Below the pieces are notes generated by a model, which did not search any database, was not told the DNA's origin, and saw only the letters and a list, made by a program, of their open reading frames with translations. Positions 9,424 through 18,620 of a stretch of 64,000 bases of DNA are shown in pieces. The translations under genes and the position numbers were made by a program. Within the stretch, counting starts at the first letter, position 1; each line of letters opens with the position of its first letter. This DNA comes from Pseudomonas lurida (lineage in GTDB: Bacteria; Pseudomonadota; Gammaproteobacteria; Pseudomonadales; Pseudomonadaceae), in NCBI RefSeq assembly GCF_002563895.1, contig NZ_PDJB01000001.1, positions 231,501 to 295,500 on the forward strand. The letters run 5' to 3'.

Positions 9424-9606
9424 ATGAGCGCATCTCTACGTAGCGTCGACGGCCAGGACGAAGCAACCATTTTGCGTGAGATCCAGAGCGCCCTGCGCGA
9501 TCTGCGGTTTGGCGCAGTGGAAATCACCGTGCATAACGCGCAAGTGGTACAGATTGAACGCAAGGAAAAATTCCGTCTGCAGAACCCGGGTAACAAACCG
9601 AGCTAG
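9424..9606 (+). CDS. oscA: Small OscA-family protein (YezD/DUF2292)
   Basis: 60-residue protein. Its core, about residues 12-50 ([21 protein letters not shown] then a [10 protein letters not shown] strand), matches the YezD-like family. The same small gene precedes sbp in other pseudomonads, where oscA was linked to organosulfur use and resistance to chromate and oxidative stress. AGGAG lies 7 bases before the ATG. It is 74 bp from sbp on the same strand, so it is probably the first gene of the sulfate uptake operon. The biochemical role is unknown. Confidence 0.88.
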   Translation: MSASLRSVDGQDEATILREIQSALRDLRFGAVEITVHNAQVVQIERKEKFRLQNPGNKPS

Positions 9607-9680
9607 GCAAGAACGGCGATTCGCATGCTAGACCCGCAACTATAAGAAAAAGCCAACACCCCAGAATTTCAGGAGCTTCT

Positions 9681-10691
9681 ATGTCGTCGATTCGCCGTTA
9701 TGCCCTGGCCGCCCTGGCCAGCGCCGTGTTTGCAGGTTCCGCGGTTGCCAAGGACTACGAGTTGCTCAACGTCTCGTACGACCCTACCCGTGAGCTGTAC
9801 CAGGACTACAACGCGGAGTTCACCAACTTCTGGAAACAGTCCCACCCAGGTGACAACGTCAAGATCCAGCAATCCCACGGTGGTTCGGGCAAACAAGGCC
9901 GTGCCGTGATCGACGGCCTGCGCGCCGACGTGGTCACCCTGGCCCTGGCCGGCGACATCGACGAGATCGCCAAGCTGGGCAAGACCCTGCCCGAAAACTG
10001 GCAGACCCGCCTACCGGACGCCAGCACCCCGTACACCTCGACCATCGTGTTCCTGGTGCGCAAGGGCAACCCTAAAGGCATCAAGGATTGGGGCGACCTG
10101 GTCAAGAAAGACGTCTCTGTGATCACCCCCAACCCGAAAACCTCCGGCGGTGCCCGCTGGAACTTCCTCGCCGCCTGGGCCTACGGCCTCAAGGCAGGCG
10201 GCAGCGAAGCCAAGGCCCAGGAATACGTGAAAGAGCTGTTCAAGCACGTGCCTGTGCTGGACACCGGCGCGCGCGGTTCGACCATCACCTTCGTCAACAA
10301 CGGCCAGGGTGACGTATTGCTGGCCTGGGAAAACGAGGCGTTCCTGGCCCTGAAAGAAGACGGCGGCGCCGACAAGTTCGATATCGTCGTGCCTTCCCTG
10401 TCGATTCTCGCAGAGCCACCCGTGGCCGTGGTCGACAAGAACGCCGAGAAAAAGGGCAATACCGAAATCGCCACCGAATACCTGAAACACCTGTACAGCC
10501 CGGCTGGCCAGGAAATTGCGGCCAAGAACTTCTACCGCCCACGCGATGCAAAAGTGGCCGCCAAATACGCCCAGCAGTTCCCGAAACTGGACCTGGTGAC
10601 TATCGACAAAGACTTCGGCGGCTGGAAAACTGCCCAACCGAAATTCTTTAACGACGGCGGCGTGTTCGACCAGATTTACACCGCGCAATAA
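9681..10691 (+). CDS. sbp: Periplasmic sulfate-binding protein
   Basis: Captures sulfate (possibly thiosulfate) in the periplasm for the CysTWA transporter. 336 residues with a signal peptide ending near [10 protein letters not shown] (cleavage after about residue 23) and the family signatures [12 protein letters not shown] and SHGGSGKQ, where the Sbp sulfate pocket forms. GAGCTT precedes the ATG. Located between oscA and cysT; a REP pair separates it from cysT, so the permease genes may be expressed at a lower level than the binding protein. Confidence 0.95.
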   Translation: MSSIRRYALAALASAVFAGSAVAKDYELLNVSYDPTRELYQDYNAEFTNFWKQSHPGDNVKIQQSHGGSGKQGRAVIDGLRADVVTLALAGDIDEIAKLGKTLPENWQTRLPDASTPYTSTIVFLVRKGNPKGIKDWGDLVKKDVSVITPNPKTSGGARWNFLAAWAYGLKAGGSEAKAQEYVKELFKHVPVLDTGARGSTITFVNNGQGDVLLAWENEAFLALKEDGGADKFDIVVPSLSILAEPPVAVVDKNAEKKGNTEIATEYLKHLYSPAGQEIAAKNFYRPRDAKVAAKYAQQFPKLDLVTIDKDFGGWKTAQPKFFNDGGVFDQIYTAQ

Positions 10692-10719
10692 CGCAATCTG
10701 GCGGCGCACGCTTTACCCT

Positions 10720-10804
10720 GTGGGAGCTGGCTTGCCTGCGATAGCATCACCGCGGTGTGACTGACATACCGAGGCGCTTGCATCGCCGGCAAGCCCGCTC
10801 CCAC
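10720..10804. repeat. REP doublet (inverted pair) between sbp and cysT
   Basis: GTGGGAGCTGGCTTGCCTGCGATAGC on the left and the inverted GGCAAGCCCGCTCCCACAG on the right, about 85 bp overall. The left arm is of the 'GCTGGCTTGCCTGCGA' subtype, the right of the 'GCGGGCTTGCCCGCGA' subtype. In an sbp-cysT transcript it could fold and protect the sbp message. Confidence 0.85.
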
Positions 10805-10849
10805 AGGACGTGTGTGCCTTCAGTGGTTTTCCCTTGACCAAGGACTCTT

Positions 10850-11668
10850 ATGTCGCGTCGTATCTCCCCCGTCATACCCGGCTTCGGGCTGACGCTGGGC
10901 TACACCGTGGTGTACCTCAGCCTGATCGTACTCATCCCCCTCGCGGCGATGTTTGTACACGCCGCTCAACTCACCTGGGATCAGTTCTGGAACATCATCT
11001 CCGCACCGCGTGTGCTGGCGGCGTTGCAACTGAGCTTCAGCACCGCGCTGTACGCCGCGCTGATCAACGGCGTGATTGGCACGCTGCTCGCCTGGGTGCT
11101 GGTGCGCTATACGTTCCCCGGCCGCAAGATCATCGATGCGATGATCGACCTGCCATTCGCCCTGCCCACCGCCGTCGCCGGTATCGCGTTGACGGCGCTC
11201 TACACGCCTAACGGCCTGGTTGGCCAGTTCGCCGCCGACCTGGGCTTCAAGATCGCCTACACCCCCTTGGGCATCACCCTGGCGCTGACCTTCGTCACCC
11301 TGCCGTTCGTGGTGCGCACGGTGCAGCCGGTATTGGCCGATATCCCTCGGGAAGTCGAAGAGGCCGCCGCCTGCCTGGGCGCCAAGCCGTTGCAGGTGTT
11401 CCGCTACATCCTTGTGCCTGCGTTGCTGCCTGCCTGGCTGACCGGCTTCGCCCTGGCGTTTGCCCGTGGTGTCGGTGAGTACGGTTCGGTGATCTTCATC
11501 GCCGGCAACATGCCGATGAAAACCGAGATCCTGCCGCTGCTGATCATGGTCAAGCTCGACCAGTACGACTACCGCGGCGCCACGTCCATCGGCGTGCTGA
11601 TGCTGGTGGTTTCCTTTGTCCTGCTGCTGCTGATCAACTTGCTGCAGCGGCGCATCGAACGTCCATAA
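10850..11668 (+). CDS. cysT: Sulfate/thiosulfate ABC transporter permease CysT
   Basis: One of two inner-membrane channel subunits of the sulfate importer. 272 residues with about six hydrophobic helices starting at 14-38, and an EAA loop ([19 protein letters not shown], about 180-198) for docking to CysA. The next gene, cysW, starts 13 bp downstream, so they are co-transcribed. Length and motif positions fit CysT (also called CysU). Confidence 0.95.
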   Translation: MSRRISPVIPGFGLTLGYTVVYLSLIVLIPLAAMFVHAAQLTWDQFWNIISAPRVLAALQLSFSTALYAALINGVIGTLLAWVLVRYTFPGRKIIDAMIDLPFALPTAVAGIALTALYTPNGLVGQFAADLGFKIAYTPLGITLALTFVTLPFVVRTVQPVLADIPREVEEAAACLGAKPLQVFRYILVPALLPAWLTGFALAFARGVGEYGSVIFIAGNMPMKTEILPLLIMVKLDQYDYRGATSIGVLMLVVSFVLLLLINLLQRRIERP

Positions 11669-11681
11669 GGAGGCGCGGAAC

Positions 11682-12554
11682 ATGTCCCAATCGTCTATTT
11701 CCGCCGCGTCCTCGGCCAACGCCGCCCGGCGTGGCAGTGCTGCATCCCGGCGCGTTCTGATCGGCCTTGGCTGGCTGGTGTTCGCCCTGTTCTTGCTGTT
11801 GCCGCTGTTTATCGTGGTCACCCAGGGCCTGAAAAACGGCCTCGGCGCGTTCTTCACCGCGATCCTCGAGCCGGACGCGCTGTCGGCGCTGAAACTCACG
11901 GTGATCGCCGTGGTGATTTCGGTGCCGCTCAACCTGGTGTTCGGCGTCAGCGCCGCGTGGTGCGTGAGCAAATACTCGTTCCGTGGCAAAAGCATCCTGG
12001 TGACACTCATCGACCTGCCGTTCTCGGTGTCGCCGGTGATCGCAGGCCTGGTCTATGTGCTGATGTTCGGTGCCCAGGGCTTCTTTGGCCCGTGGCTGCA
12101 GGACCACGACATCCAGATCGTGTTCGCCTTGCCTGGCATCGTGTTGGCGACCATCTTTGTCACCGTGCCCTTCGTGGCCCGTGAACTGATCCCGCTGATG
12201 CAGGAGCAGGGCACTCAGGAAGAAGAGGCCGCACGCCTGCTCGGTGCCAATGGCTGGCAGATGTTCTGGCATGTGACCGTGCCGAATATCAAGTGGGGCC
12301 TCATCTACGGCGTGGTGCTGTGTACCGCGCGGGCCATGGGTGAGTTCGGCGCGGTGTCGGTGGTGTCGGGCCACATTCGCGGCGTGACCAACACCCTGCC
12401 GCTGCATGTCGAGATTCTCTACAACGAATACAACCACGTTGCCGCGTTTGCGGTGGCGAGTCTGCTGCTGATCCTGGCGCTCTTCATCCTGCTGCTCAAG
12501 CAGTGGAGCGAGAACCGTATCAATCGCCTGCGCGCCGCTGCGGCTGAGGAATAA
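11682..12554 (+). CDS. cysW: Sulfate/thiosulfate ABC transporter permease CysW
   Basis: Second channel subunit of the sulfate importer, pairing with CysT. 290 residues: a Ser/Ala-rich cytoplasmic lead of about 25 residues, six hydrophobic helices, and the EAA loop [18 protein letters not shown] (about 185-202). A strong AAGGAGG lies just upstream of the ATG. cysA begins 3 bp after its stop, a tight operon arrangement. Confidence 0.95.
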   Translation: MSQSSISAASSANAARRGSAASRRVLIGLGWLVFALFLLLPLFIVVTQGLKNGLGAFFTAILEPDALSALKLTVIAVVISVPLNLVFGVSAAWCVSKYSFRGKSILVTLIDLPFSVSPVIAGLVYVLMFGAQGFFGPWLQDHDIQIVFALPGIVLATIFVTVPFVARELIPLMQEQGTQEEEAARLLGANGWQMFWHVTVPNIKWGLIYGVVLCTARAMGEFGAVSVVSGHIRGVTNTLPLHVEILYNEYNHVAAFAVASLLLILALFILLLKQWSENRINRLRAAAAEE

Positions 12555-12557
12555 GTC

Positions 12558-13538
12558 ATGTCGATCGAAGTCCGTAATGTCAGCAAGAACTTCAACGCCT
12601 TCAAGGCCCTGAACAGCATCAATCTGGACATCCAGAGTGGCGAGCTGGTGGCGTTGCTCGGCCCGTCCGGCTGCGGCAAGACCACCTTGTTGCGCATCAT
12701 CGCCGGCCTGGAAACCCCGGATGACGGCAGCATCGTGTTCCACGGTGAAGACGTGTCCGGTCACGACGTGCGTGATCGCAACGTCGGCTTTGTGTTCCAG
12801 CACTACGCGCTGTTCCGCCACATGACCGTGTTCGACAACGTAGCGTTCGGCCTGCGCATGAAACCGAAAAACCAGCGCCCGAGCGAAAGCCAGATCGCGG
12901 TCAAGGTGCATGAGCTGCTGAACATGGTGCAACTGGATTGGCTGTCCGATCGCTACCCGGAGCAGCTTTCCGGTGGCCAGCGCCAGCGTATCGCCCTGGC
13001 CCGCGCCCTGGCGGTGGAACCCAAAGTGCTGCTGCTGGACGAGCCCTTCGGCGCACTCGACGCCAAGGTGCGTAAAGAACTGCGCCGCTGGCTGGCACGG
13101 CTGCACGAAGACATCAACCTGACCTCGGTGTTCGTGACCCACGACCAGGAAGAGGCCATGGAAGTCGCCGACCGTATTGTGGTGATGAACAAGGGCGTGA
13201 TCGAGCAGATCGGCTCACCGGGCGACGTCTACGAAAACCCGGCCAGCGACTTTGTGTATCACTTCCTCGGCGACTCGAACCGCCTGCACTTGGGTGAAGA
13301 CAAGCACGTGCTGTTCCGCCCTCATGAAGTGTCGCTGTCGCGCCATGAACTGGAAGATCACCATGCGGCTGAAGTGCGTGATATTCGCCCGCTGGGCGCG
13401 ACGACGCGTGTGACGTTGAAGGTGGAAGGCCAAAGCGAGCTGATCGAAGCGGAAGTGGTAAAGGACCACGACAGCCTGACCGGCTTGGCGCGCGGCGAGA
13501 CCCTGTTCTTCAAGCCCAAGGTCTGGCAAAAAGCCTGA
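12558..13538 (+). CDS. cysA: Sulfate/thiosulfate ABC transporter ATPase CysA
   Basis: ATP-hydrolysing subunit driving sulfate import through CysTW. 326 residues: Walker A GPSGCGKT (35-42), Q-loop in VFQHYALF, signature LSGGQRQR, Walker [12 protein letters not shown] and the switch His in [10 protein letters not shown]. The last about 90 residues form the TOBE-like regulatory tail typical of CysA. Last gene of the operon; a REP pair follows. Confidence 0.96.
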   Translation: MSIEVRNVSKNFNAFKALNSINLDIQSGELVALLGPSGCGKTTLLRIIAGLETPDDGSIVFHGEDVSGHDVRDRNVGFVFQHYALFRHMTVFDNVAFGLRMKPKNQRPSESQIAVKVHELLNMVQLDWLSDRYPEQLSGGQRQRIALARALAVEPKVLLLDEPFGALDAKVRKELRRWLARLHEDINLTSVFVTHDQEEAMEVADRIVVMNKGVIEQIGSPGDVYENPASDFVYHFLGDSNRLHLGEDKHVLFRPHEVSLSRHELEDHHAAEVRDIRPLGATTRVTLKVEGQSELIEAEVVKDHDSLTGLARGETLFFKPKVWQKA

Positions 13539-13559
13539 GTCTACCAACACCGCAAAACC

Positions 13560-13657
13560 CCTGTGGGAGCCGGGCTTGCCCGCGATGGCGAACTGTCAGT
13601 CGACAATGATGTTGGCTGGCCCAGCGTCATCGCGGGCAAGCCCGGCTCCCACATTTG
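13560..13657. repeat. REP doublet downstream of cysA
   Basis: TGTGGGAGCCGGGCTTGCCCGCGATG and its inverted partner ATCGCGGGCAAGCCCGGCTCCCACA about 50 bp apart, between convergent genes. Both arms carry the same extra C (GAGCCGGG), so they have evolved together. Confidence 0.85.
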
Positions 13658-13671
13658 ATCTCCAGTGTCTG

Positions 13672-14196
13672 TTAGACCGTGGCGTTTTTCGCACGTACCG
13701 CCACCGGCCCCGACCGTTGCTCGATCTGCTGCTTGAGCCCCTGCCGCAACCCCAGCAGAAACGCCAGCTCCGCCACCACAAACAACGGCCCCACGATCAG
13801 CCCTGACACGTCGTCCACAAACGCCGGCTTCCTGCCTTCGTAGTAGTGCCCGACAAACTGGATCACCCAGCCCACCACAAACATACCGATGCCGCTGCCG
13901 AGCCACACCAGCGTGCTTTGTGCGGCCAGCGCATGCCCGGCCCACACCGACAGGCCCATCAGCACACTCATCAGTGCACCCAGCGCCCGTTCCAGGCGCA
14001 GGTAAAACCACGCCGCAAGCAGCGCGACAATCACGGCGGGCGAAACCCACAGGCTGCCCAGTGCCCATTCGGGGCGTGACAACAACACGGCCACCGCCAC
14101 CACAATCAGCGGAATGCCGATAAAGTGGCTGGCGATATTGCGCGGGTCGCGGTGGTAGGCGGCGTATTGACTGAGATGGTCGACGAGGCTTTTCAT
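13672..14196 (-). CDS. Mpo1-like (DUF962) membrane protein
   Basis: 174 residues. The N-terminus (SQYAAYHRDPRNIASHFIG) and four hydrophobic segments match the DUF962/YGL010w family, whose yeast member Mpo1 is an Fe(II)-dependent dioxygenase acting on 2-hydroxy fatty acids. The conserved His residues in YHRD and SHFIGIP and a second HYYEGRKPAF motif near 120-130 are present. AGGAGGAATAAC precedes the ATG at 14196; an in-frame start ten codons upstream lacks a site. Whether the bacterial protein has the Mpo1 activity is inference. Confidence 0.75.
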   Translation of the reverse strand: MKSLVDHLSQYAAYHRDPRNIASHFIGIPLIVVAVAVLLSRPEWALGSLWVSPAVIVALLAAWFYLRLERALGALMSVLMGLSVWAGHALAAQSTLVWLGSGIGMFVVGWVIQFVGHYYEGRKPAFVDDVSGLIVGPLFVVAELAFLLGLRQGLKQQIEQRSGPVAVRAKNATV

Positions 14197-14279
14197 TGTT
14201 ATTCCTCCTGTAGGATGTTTGATCATGCCCTGTCAGCCTCTGGCGCACTGTCAACTGGGCGACAATCTTCGGAGTTCAC

Positions 14280-14966
14280 ATGGATGCAGAACAATGGCGC
14301 TCCCGGTTGGCCACCGGTCACTGGTTCAGCCACCTGCCGGCGCCTTTTCAGCATAGCTTGCTGGCTCACGCCCGATTGAGACAGCTCACGGCGGGCCAGT
14401 ACTTGTTCAAGCGCGGCGACCCGCCCTGTGGCTTGTATGCGGTACTCGACGGCAGCCTGCGGGTCAGTGCAGTGAACGAGCAGGGCAAGGAAGCGATTCT
14501 CAGCCTGGTGGAGTCGCCCTTTTGGTTCGGTGAGATCTGCCTGTTCGATGGCTTGCCGCGTACCCACGATGCCTGCGCTGTCGGGCCGTGCACGCTGTTG
14601 CAGGTGCCCCAACAGGCGCTGCTGAACATCCTCGATGAGACACCCCGGTTCTGGCGTGACCTGGCGCTGCTGATGAGCCAGAAGCTGCGCCTGAGTTTTA
14701 TCAGCCTCGAACACCTCAGCCTGATGCCGGCCTCGGTTCGGTTGGCTCATCGTCTGTTGATGATTGTGGAAGGTTACGGCGATATCGAGCATTCAAAGCG
14801 TGTGCTGCAGCTGCCCCAGGAAGATCTGGCGGCGATGTTGAGCCTGTCACGCCAGACCACCAACGCCTTGCTCAAGGATCTGCAAGCCCTGGGGATCGTG
14901 CGCCTGGGCTACGGCGAGATCGAAATCCTCGATCCCCAGCGGCTTCGGGAGGCGGCGCACACCTGA
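14280..14966 (+). CDS. Crp/Fnr-family transcriptional regulator
   Basis: 228 residues. A cyclic-nucleotide-binding-like beta roll (about 15-125, with GDPPCGLYAVLDGSL) is joined by a long helix to a winged helix (about 150-220, recognition region LSLSRQTTNALLKDL). The beta roll lacks the full cAMP signature and there is no N-terminal cysteine cluster, so it is neither a clear Crp nor an Fnr; the ligand is unknown. It is divergent from the Mpo1-like gene 83 bp away, and a lone receiver gene starts 37 bp after its stop on the same strand. Confidence 0.85.
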   Translation: MDAEQWRSRLATGHWFSHLPAPFQHSLLAHARLRQLTAGQYLFKRGDPPCGLYAVLDGSLRVSAVNEQGKEAILSLVESPFWFGEICLFDGLPRTHDACAVGPCTLLQVPQQALLNILDETPRFWRDLALLMSQKLRLSFISLEHLSLMPASVRLAHRLLMIVEGYGDIEHSKRVLQLPQEDLAAMLSLSRQTTNALLKDLQALGIVRLGYGEIEILDPQRLREAAHT

Positions 14967-15003
14967 GGGTGTTAGCCTGCAGGCCTATCAATCGAGGTGT
15001 GTT

Positions 15004-15369
15004 ATGCGCGTGCTGTTAGTGGAACATGAATCCGAAGAAGCACAGCGGATGGCCCAGGGCCTGAACGAGGCCGGTTACAGCGTGGAAGTCGCGGCCAACG
15101 GCATGGCGGCGCAGCGGCTTGTCGAGAGCGCCGAGTACGACCTGGTGATCCTGGATGTGATGCTGCCGGGGCTCAATGCCTGGAAACTGCAGCAGGCCAT
15201 CCGGCAGAAAGGCCAGACGCCGCTGCTGTTCCTGACCACGCCCGGTGGGATTGAAGACCGCCTGCGCGGTTTGGAATTGCATGAGGATGACTACTTGCTC
15301 AAGCCGTTTGAGGCCAAGGCGTTGGTGGCGCGGGTCAAGAAGGTGTTGCGGCGCGATCGCGGGCGTTGA
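15004..15369 (+). CDS. Stand-alone receiver-domain protein
   Basis: 121 residues, a single CheY-like domain most like the receiver half of OmpR-type regulators (ends VARVKKVLRR, where OmpR proteins continue into the DNA-binding domain). Phosphoacceptor Asp51 (VILDVMLPG), Thr78-79 and Lys100 are present. The acidic pocket reads E7-H8 rather than the usual two acidic residues, so metal-dependent phosphorylation may be altered. It may be a truncated relic or a phosphate sink. It lies 37 bp after the Crp/Fnr gene and may share its transcript. Confidence 0.75.
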   Translation: MRVLLVEHESEEAQRMAQGLNEAGYSVEVAANGMAAQRLVESAEYDLVILDVMLPGLNAWKLQQAIRQKGQTPLLFLTTPGGIEDRLRGLELHEDDYLLKPFEAKALVARVKKVLRRDRGR

Positions 15370-15402
15370 TCGACCTGACATGCCCAGTGCTTGAACCTGC
15401 GC

Positions 15403-15470
15403 CTTCGCGAGCAAGCCCGCTCCCACACTTGGAATGCACTCCCCTGTGGGAGCGGGCTTGCCCGCGATAA
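15403..15470. repeat. REP doublet after the receiver gene
   Basis: Inverted arms TTCGCGAGCAAGCCCGCTCCCACA and TGTGGGAGCGGGCTTGCCCGCGA separated by only about 20 bp, in the opposite relative orientation to most other pairs in the window. Confidence 0.85.
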
Positions 15471-15496
15471 GGCCCTGGAAACCAGCACAAATCCTT

Positions 15497-16501
15497 CTAC
15501 CGCAACCCATCCCGAAACTGCCCCGGCGTGATCCCCGTCCAGCGCTTGAACGCGCGGTTGAAGCTGCTGGTATCGGCGAAGCCGAGCAAATGACTGATCT
15601 CGGCCAATGAGCACTGCGGGTCGCGCAAGTGCAGCAACGCCAGGTTTTCCCGGCACTCATTGAGCAACGTATCAAACCGACAGCCTTCATCCGCCAAGTG
15701 CCGCTGCAAGCTGCGCAGGCTCAGGTGCAGGGCCTGGGCGATGCGCTCGGCACTTGGCTCGCCATCCGGCAATTGCGCCTCGATGGCCGCGCGCACCTTG
15801 CGCTCCCAGGTCAGCGGTTGCAACTGGGCGAGGGTGCGCTTGAGCACGGTCTCGTTGTGCTCGGCCAGTTCGGGGTTGGCATCGTCCAGGTGGCTGTCGA
15901 AATCCCGTGCGGCGAACTCCAACCAGTCTTCCTCGGCGCCGAAAAACACCGGCGCCCGAAATACCGCGTGCCAGGGCTTGGGATCGGCCGGCTCCGGCCG
16001 GCGCAGGTGCACCGCCAGCGGCGCGTACTCGCGGCCCAGGCGGTTACGGCAGGTGCGCACGTAGATCGCGGCAAAGGCGTCGATGGCCTCCAATGCCGGC
16101 GCCGGACTGCCCGGGGGCTGCAGCAAGCGAAAACGGTAGCGCTCGCCCTCGCGACTCAGCTCCAGCGTCAGGGCATCGCTGACAACCTGGTGATACCGCA
16201 CGATGCGTTCGAACACCTCGCGCAGGCTGCCGCTGGCCACCAACGCATAGCCCAGCGCATGAAAGGTGGTGGGGCTGACAAACCGCGACACCCGCAAGCC
16301 AATCGAAGGGTCACCGCTGGCTTGCACCGCCAGCTCCCACAAGCGTGTCGTGGCCGAAAGCGGGTAGCGCGCATTGGGATCGTCCATCTGCTGCGGGTCG
16401 AGCCCGGCTTGCGCACACAACGCGGCGCTGTCGAGGCTCAGGGCGTCGAGCTGCTTGCGCAGGGCGCGGGTCCAACTGGCGAGGGACGTAGGTTCGGTCA
16501 T
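15497..16501 (-). CDS. AraC-family transcriptional regulator (OruR/ArgR-like architecture)
   Basis: 334 residues. Residues about 20-205 form the 'arabinose-binding-like' N-terminal domain found in OruR- and MmsR-like regulators; residues about 235-333 form two helix-turn-helix units, with the conserved SLAEISHLLGFADTSSFNRA and WTGITPGQFR segments. It starts 101 bp from a divergent desaturase gene, its likely target. The effector is unknown; a fatty acid or hydrophobic signal would fit the neighbour but is inference. Confidence 0.85.
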   Translation of the reverse strand: MTEPTSLASWTRALRKQLDALSLDSAALCAQAGLDPQQMDDPNARYPLSATTRLWELAVQASGDPSIGLRVSRFVSPTTFHALGYALVASGSLREVFERIVRYHQVVSDALTLELSREGERYRFRLLQPPGSPAPALEAIDAFAAIYVRTCRNRLGREYAPLAVHLRRPEPADPKPWHAVFRAPVFFGAEEDWLEFAARDFDSHLDDANPELAEHNETVLKRTLAQLQPLTWERKVRAAIEAQLPDGEPSAERIAQALHLSLRSLQRHLADEGCRFDTLLNECRENLALLHLRDPQCSLAEISHLLGFADTSSFNRAFKRWTGITPGQFRDGLR

Positions 16502-16602
16502 GGCAATTGGCGCTTGCGGTCAACAGGTTGGCGTGTGGGGCTAGCATCCTGCGACATCGCTTGGGGCAGGATGTGAGCATCAATAAGCAAGAGGATGGAA
16601 GC

Positions 16603-17697
16603 ATGGACGGTACTTCTGCAAGTCCCCAGCAGATGAACGCACAACAGCGTTCGGCGCATATCCGCGAAGTGGTGCTGGCCGAGGGCGTGCGCTTGCGCCA
16701 GCAACACCCCTGGTTGCTGCACCAGGACGCATTGGGCGCGGGCATCCTGGCGTTTGCGCTGGTCGGCATGCTCGGCTCGGCGGCGCTCTACATCAGCGGT
16801 CATATGGCGTGGTGGGTGTGTCTGTTGCTGAACGCGTTCTTTGCCTCGCTGACCCACGAGCTGGAACATGACTTGATCCACAGCATGTACTTTCGCAAGC
16901 AGCGCCTGCCCCACAACCTGATGATGGGCCTGGTGTGGCTGGCGCGGCCGAGCACCATCAACCCTTGGGTGCGCCGGCACCTGCACCTCAACCACCACAA
17001 GGTGTCGGGCACCGAAACCGACATGGAAGAACGCGCCATCACCAACGGTGAACCCTGGGGGTTTGCGCGCTTGCTGATGGTCGGTGATAACGTCATGTCG
17101 GCGTTTATCCGCATCCTGCGGGCCAGGACCTGGAAGCACAAACTGAACATCCTCAAGCGCTCGCTGCTGGTGTATGCGCCGCTGGCGCTGCTGCACTGGG
17201 GGGCGTGGTATGTGTTCCTCGGCTTTCATGCCGCCAATGGCATCGCCAGCCTGCTGGGCGCGCCAGTCGAATGGTCAGCCGGCACCCTGCAGATAATGCA
17301 GGTGATCGATATCGCCGCCGTGGTGATCATCGGCCCGAATGTGCTGCGCACCTTTTGCCTGCATTTTGTCAGCTCCAACATGCACTACTACGGCGATGTG
17401 GAACTGGGCAACGTGATCCAGCAGACCCAGGTATTGAACCCGTGGTGGATGTGGCCGCTGCAAGCGTTCTGCTTCAACTTCGGCAGCACCCATGGCATCC
17501 ACCATTTCGTGGTGAAGGAGCCGTTCTACATTCGCCAGATGACCACCAAGGTGGCGCACAAGGTCATGGCCGAGATGGGCGTGCGCTTCAATGATTTCGG
17601 CACGTTTGCGCGGGCCAATCGGCTTGGTTTTCCACCGCCTGCAGGGTTTCGATCAGCGCCTTCGCCGCAGGCGACAAGCGCACCCCAGCGCGGCTGA
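16603..17697 (+). CDS. Fatty acid desaturase-superfamily membrane enzyme
   Basis: 364 residues, di-iron membrane oxygenase/desaturase fold. Histidine clusters: HELEHDLIH (about 84-92), RRHLHLNHHK (about 125-134) and HGIHHFV (about 297-303). Hydrophobic helices at about 45-80 and 190-255. It resembles acyl desaturases/hydroxylases, not DesA closely; the substrate is unknown. The ATG at 16603 has GAGGATGG upstream; readings further upstream run into the AraC start region. Divergent from an AraC regulator. Its 3' end overlaps the convergent LysR gene by 110 bp, so its C-terminal tail of about 36 residues is coded opposite the LysR C-terminus. Confidence 0.82.
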   Translation: MDGTSASPQQMNAQQRSAHIREVVLAEGVRLRQQHPWLLHQDALGAGILAFALVGMLGSAALYISGHMAWWVCLLLNAFFASLTHELEHDLIHSMYFRKQRLPHNLMMGLVWLARPSTINPWVRRHLHLNHHKVSGTETDMEERAITNGEPWGFARLLMVGDNVMSAFIRILRARTWKHKLNILKRSLLVYAPLALLHWGAWYVFLGFHAANGIASLLGAPVEWSAGTLQIMQVIDIAAVVIIGPNVLRTFCLHFVSSNMHYYGDVELGNVIQQTQVLNPWWMWPLQAFCFNFGSTHGIHHFVVKEPFYIRQMTTKVAHKVMAEMGVRFNDFGTFARANRLGFPPPAGFRSAPSPQATSAPQRG

Positions 17698-18523
17698 TCA
17701 CTGCGCAGCGGTTGTTCAGACTGTCCAGGGCGTGAGGCATGTTGCGCCAGTGCAGCACCTGCAGTTCGCCACGGGCGAATGCGTCGACGAAGGCTTCCTC
17801 GGCGCCCAGGCCAATGGCGTCGGATTGCTGCACGATAGTGGCCAGCGCGGCAAACTGCTCAAGCTCGATCGCGGGGGCAAAGTCGATGCGCCCGCTGAGA
17901 TTGGCCAGCAGTTTGCGAATCCCCGGCGCGATCAGCGGTGTGGCGAGTGGGTAGCCGAACAGGTCGTTGGTCGACAGGCTGTCCTTGGCCAGCAGCGGAT
18001 GCCCTGTGCGGCAAAAAAACACGCTGCGCCGTGGCGTCAGGGCCTGGGTCTGAAAGTTCGGGTCAGCCTCGAAGTGACGCACATCGGCGATAAAGAATTC
18101 GATCTCTTCACGGTTCAGGCTGCGCCCGAGTTTTTCCCAGTTATCCACCTGCAAGGCGGTGCGTACCTTGGGGTAGGTGGAGATAAAACGCGCCATGGCC
18201 TGGGGCACCAGGTTCACGGCAGCCACGGCGTCGCTGCCGAAACGCACTTCGCCAGCATCGAGTTTGGTCATGCGCGTGACTTCATGGCTCAGCAATGCCG
18301 CGCCTTGCACCAGGCTCAAGGCGTGTTGCAGGACCACCTGGCCTTCGGGCGTGGGGCGCAGGTCTTTTGAGGCGCGGTCGACCAGCACGCAACCGAATTC
18401 CTGCTCCAGGCCCTGGATGCTGCGGCTGAACGCAGGCTGCGTGATTCCCATGGCGTCCGCCGCACGTACGAAACTGCGGTGCTCATTGAGCGCGATGAAG
18501 TAGCGCAGTTGGCGAAGGTCCAT
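17588..18523 (-). CDS. LysR-family transcriptional regulator
   Basis: 311 residues. Winged HTH in residues 1-60 (ITQPAFSRSIQGLEQEFG) and a periplasmic-binding-like effector domain from about 90. No gene is divergent from its start; the gene upstream on the same strand is a CynX-type transporter ending 98 bp away, so its target is not obvious. Convergent with and overlapping the desaturase by 110 bp. Confidence 0.88.
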   Translation of the reverse strand: MDLRQLRYFIALNEHRSFVRAADAMGITQPAFSRSIQGLEQEFGCVLVDRASKDLRPTPEGQVVLQHALSLVQGAALLSHEVTRMTKLDAGEVRFGSDAVAAVNLVPQAMARFISTYPKVRTALQVDNWEKLGRSLNREEIEFFIADVRHFEADPNFQTQALTPRRSVFFCRTGHPLLAKDSLSTNDLFGYPLATPLIAPGIRKLLANLSGRIDFAPAIELEQFAALATIVQQSDAIGLGAEEAFVDAFARGELQVLHWRNMPHALDSLNNRCAVISRAGVRLSPAAKALIETLQAVENQADWPAQTCRNH

Positions 18524-18620
18524 GGTGTGCCCGGCATCCTGTTGGGGAACCGGGATTTTAAGGTGACTGCTTATTCCGTCAATGAAGCATGTTTGTTTTA
18601 TCTAGACCTTAAATGCATAT

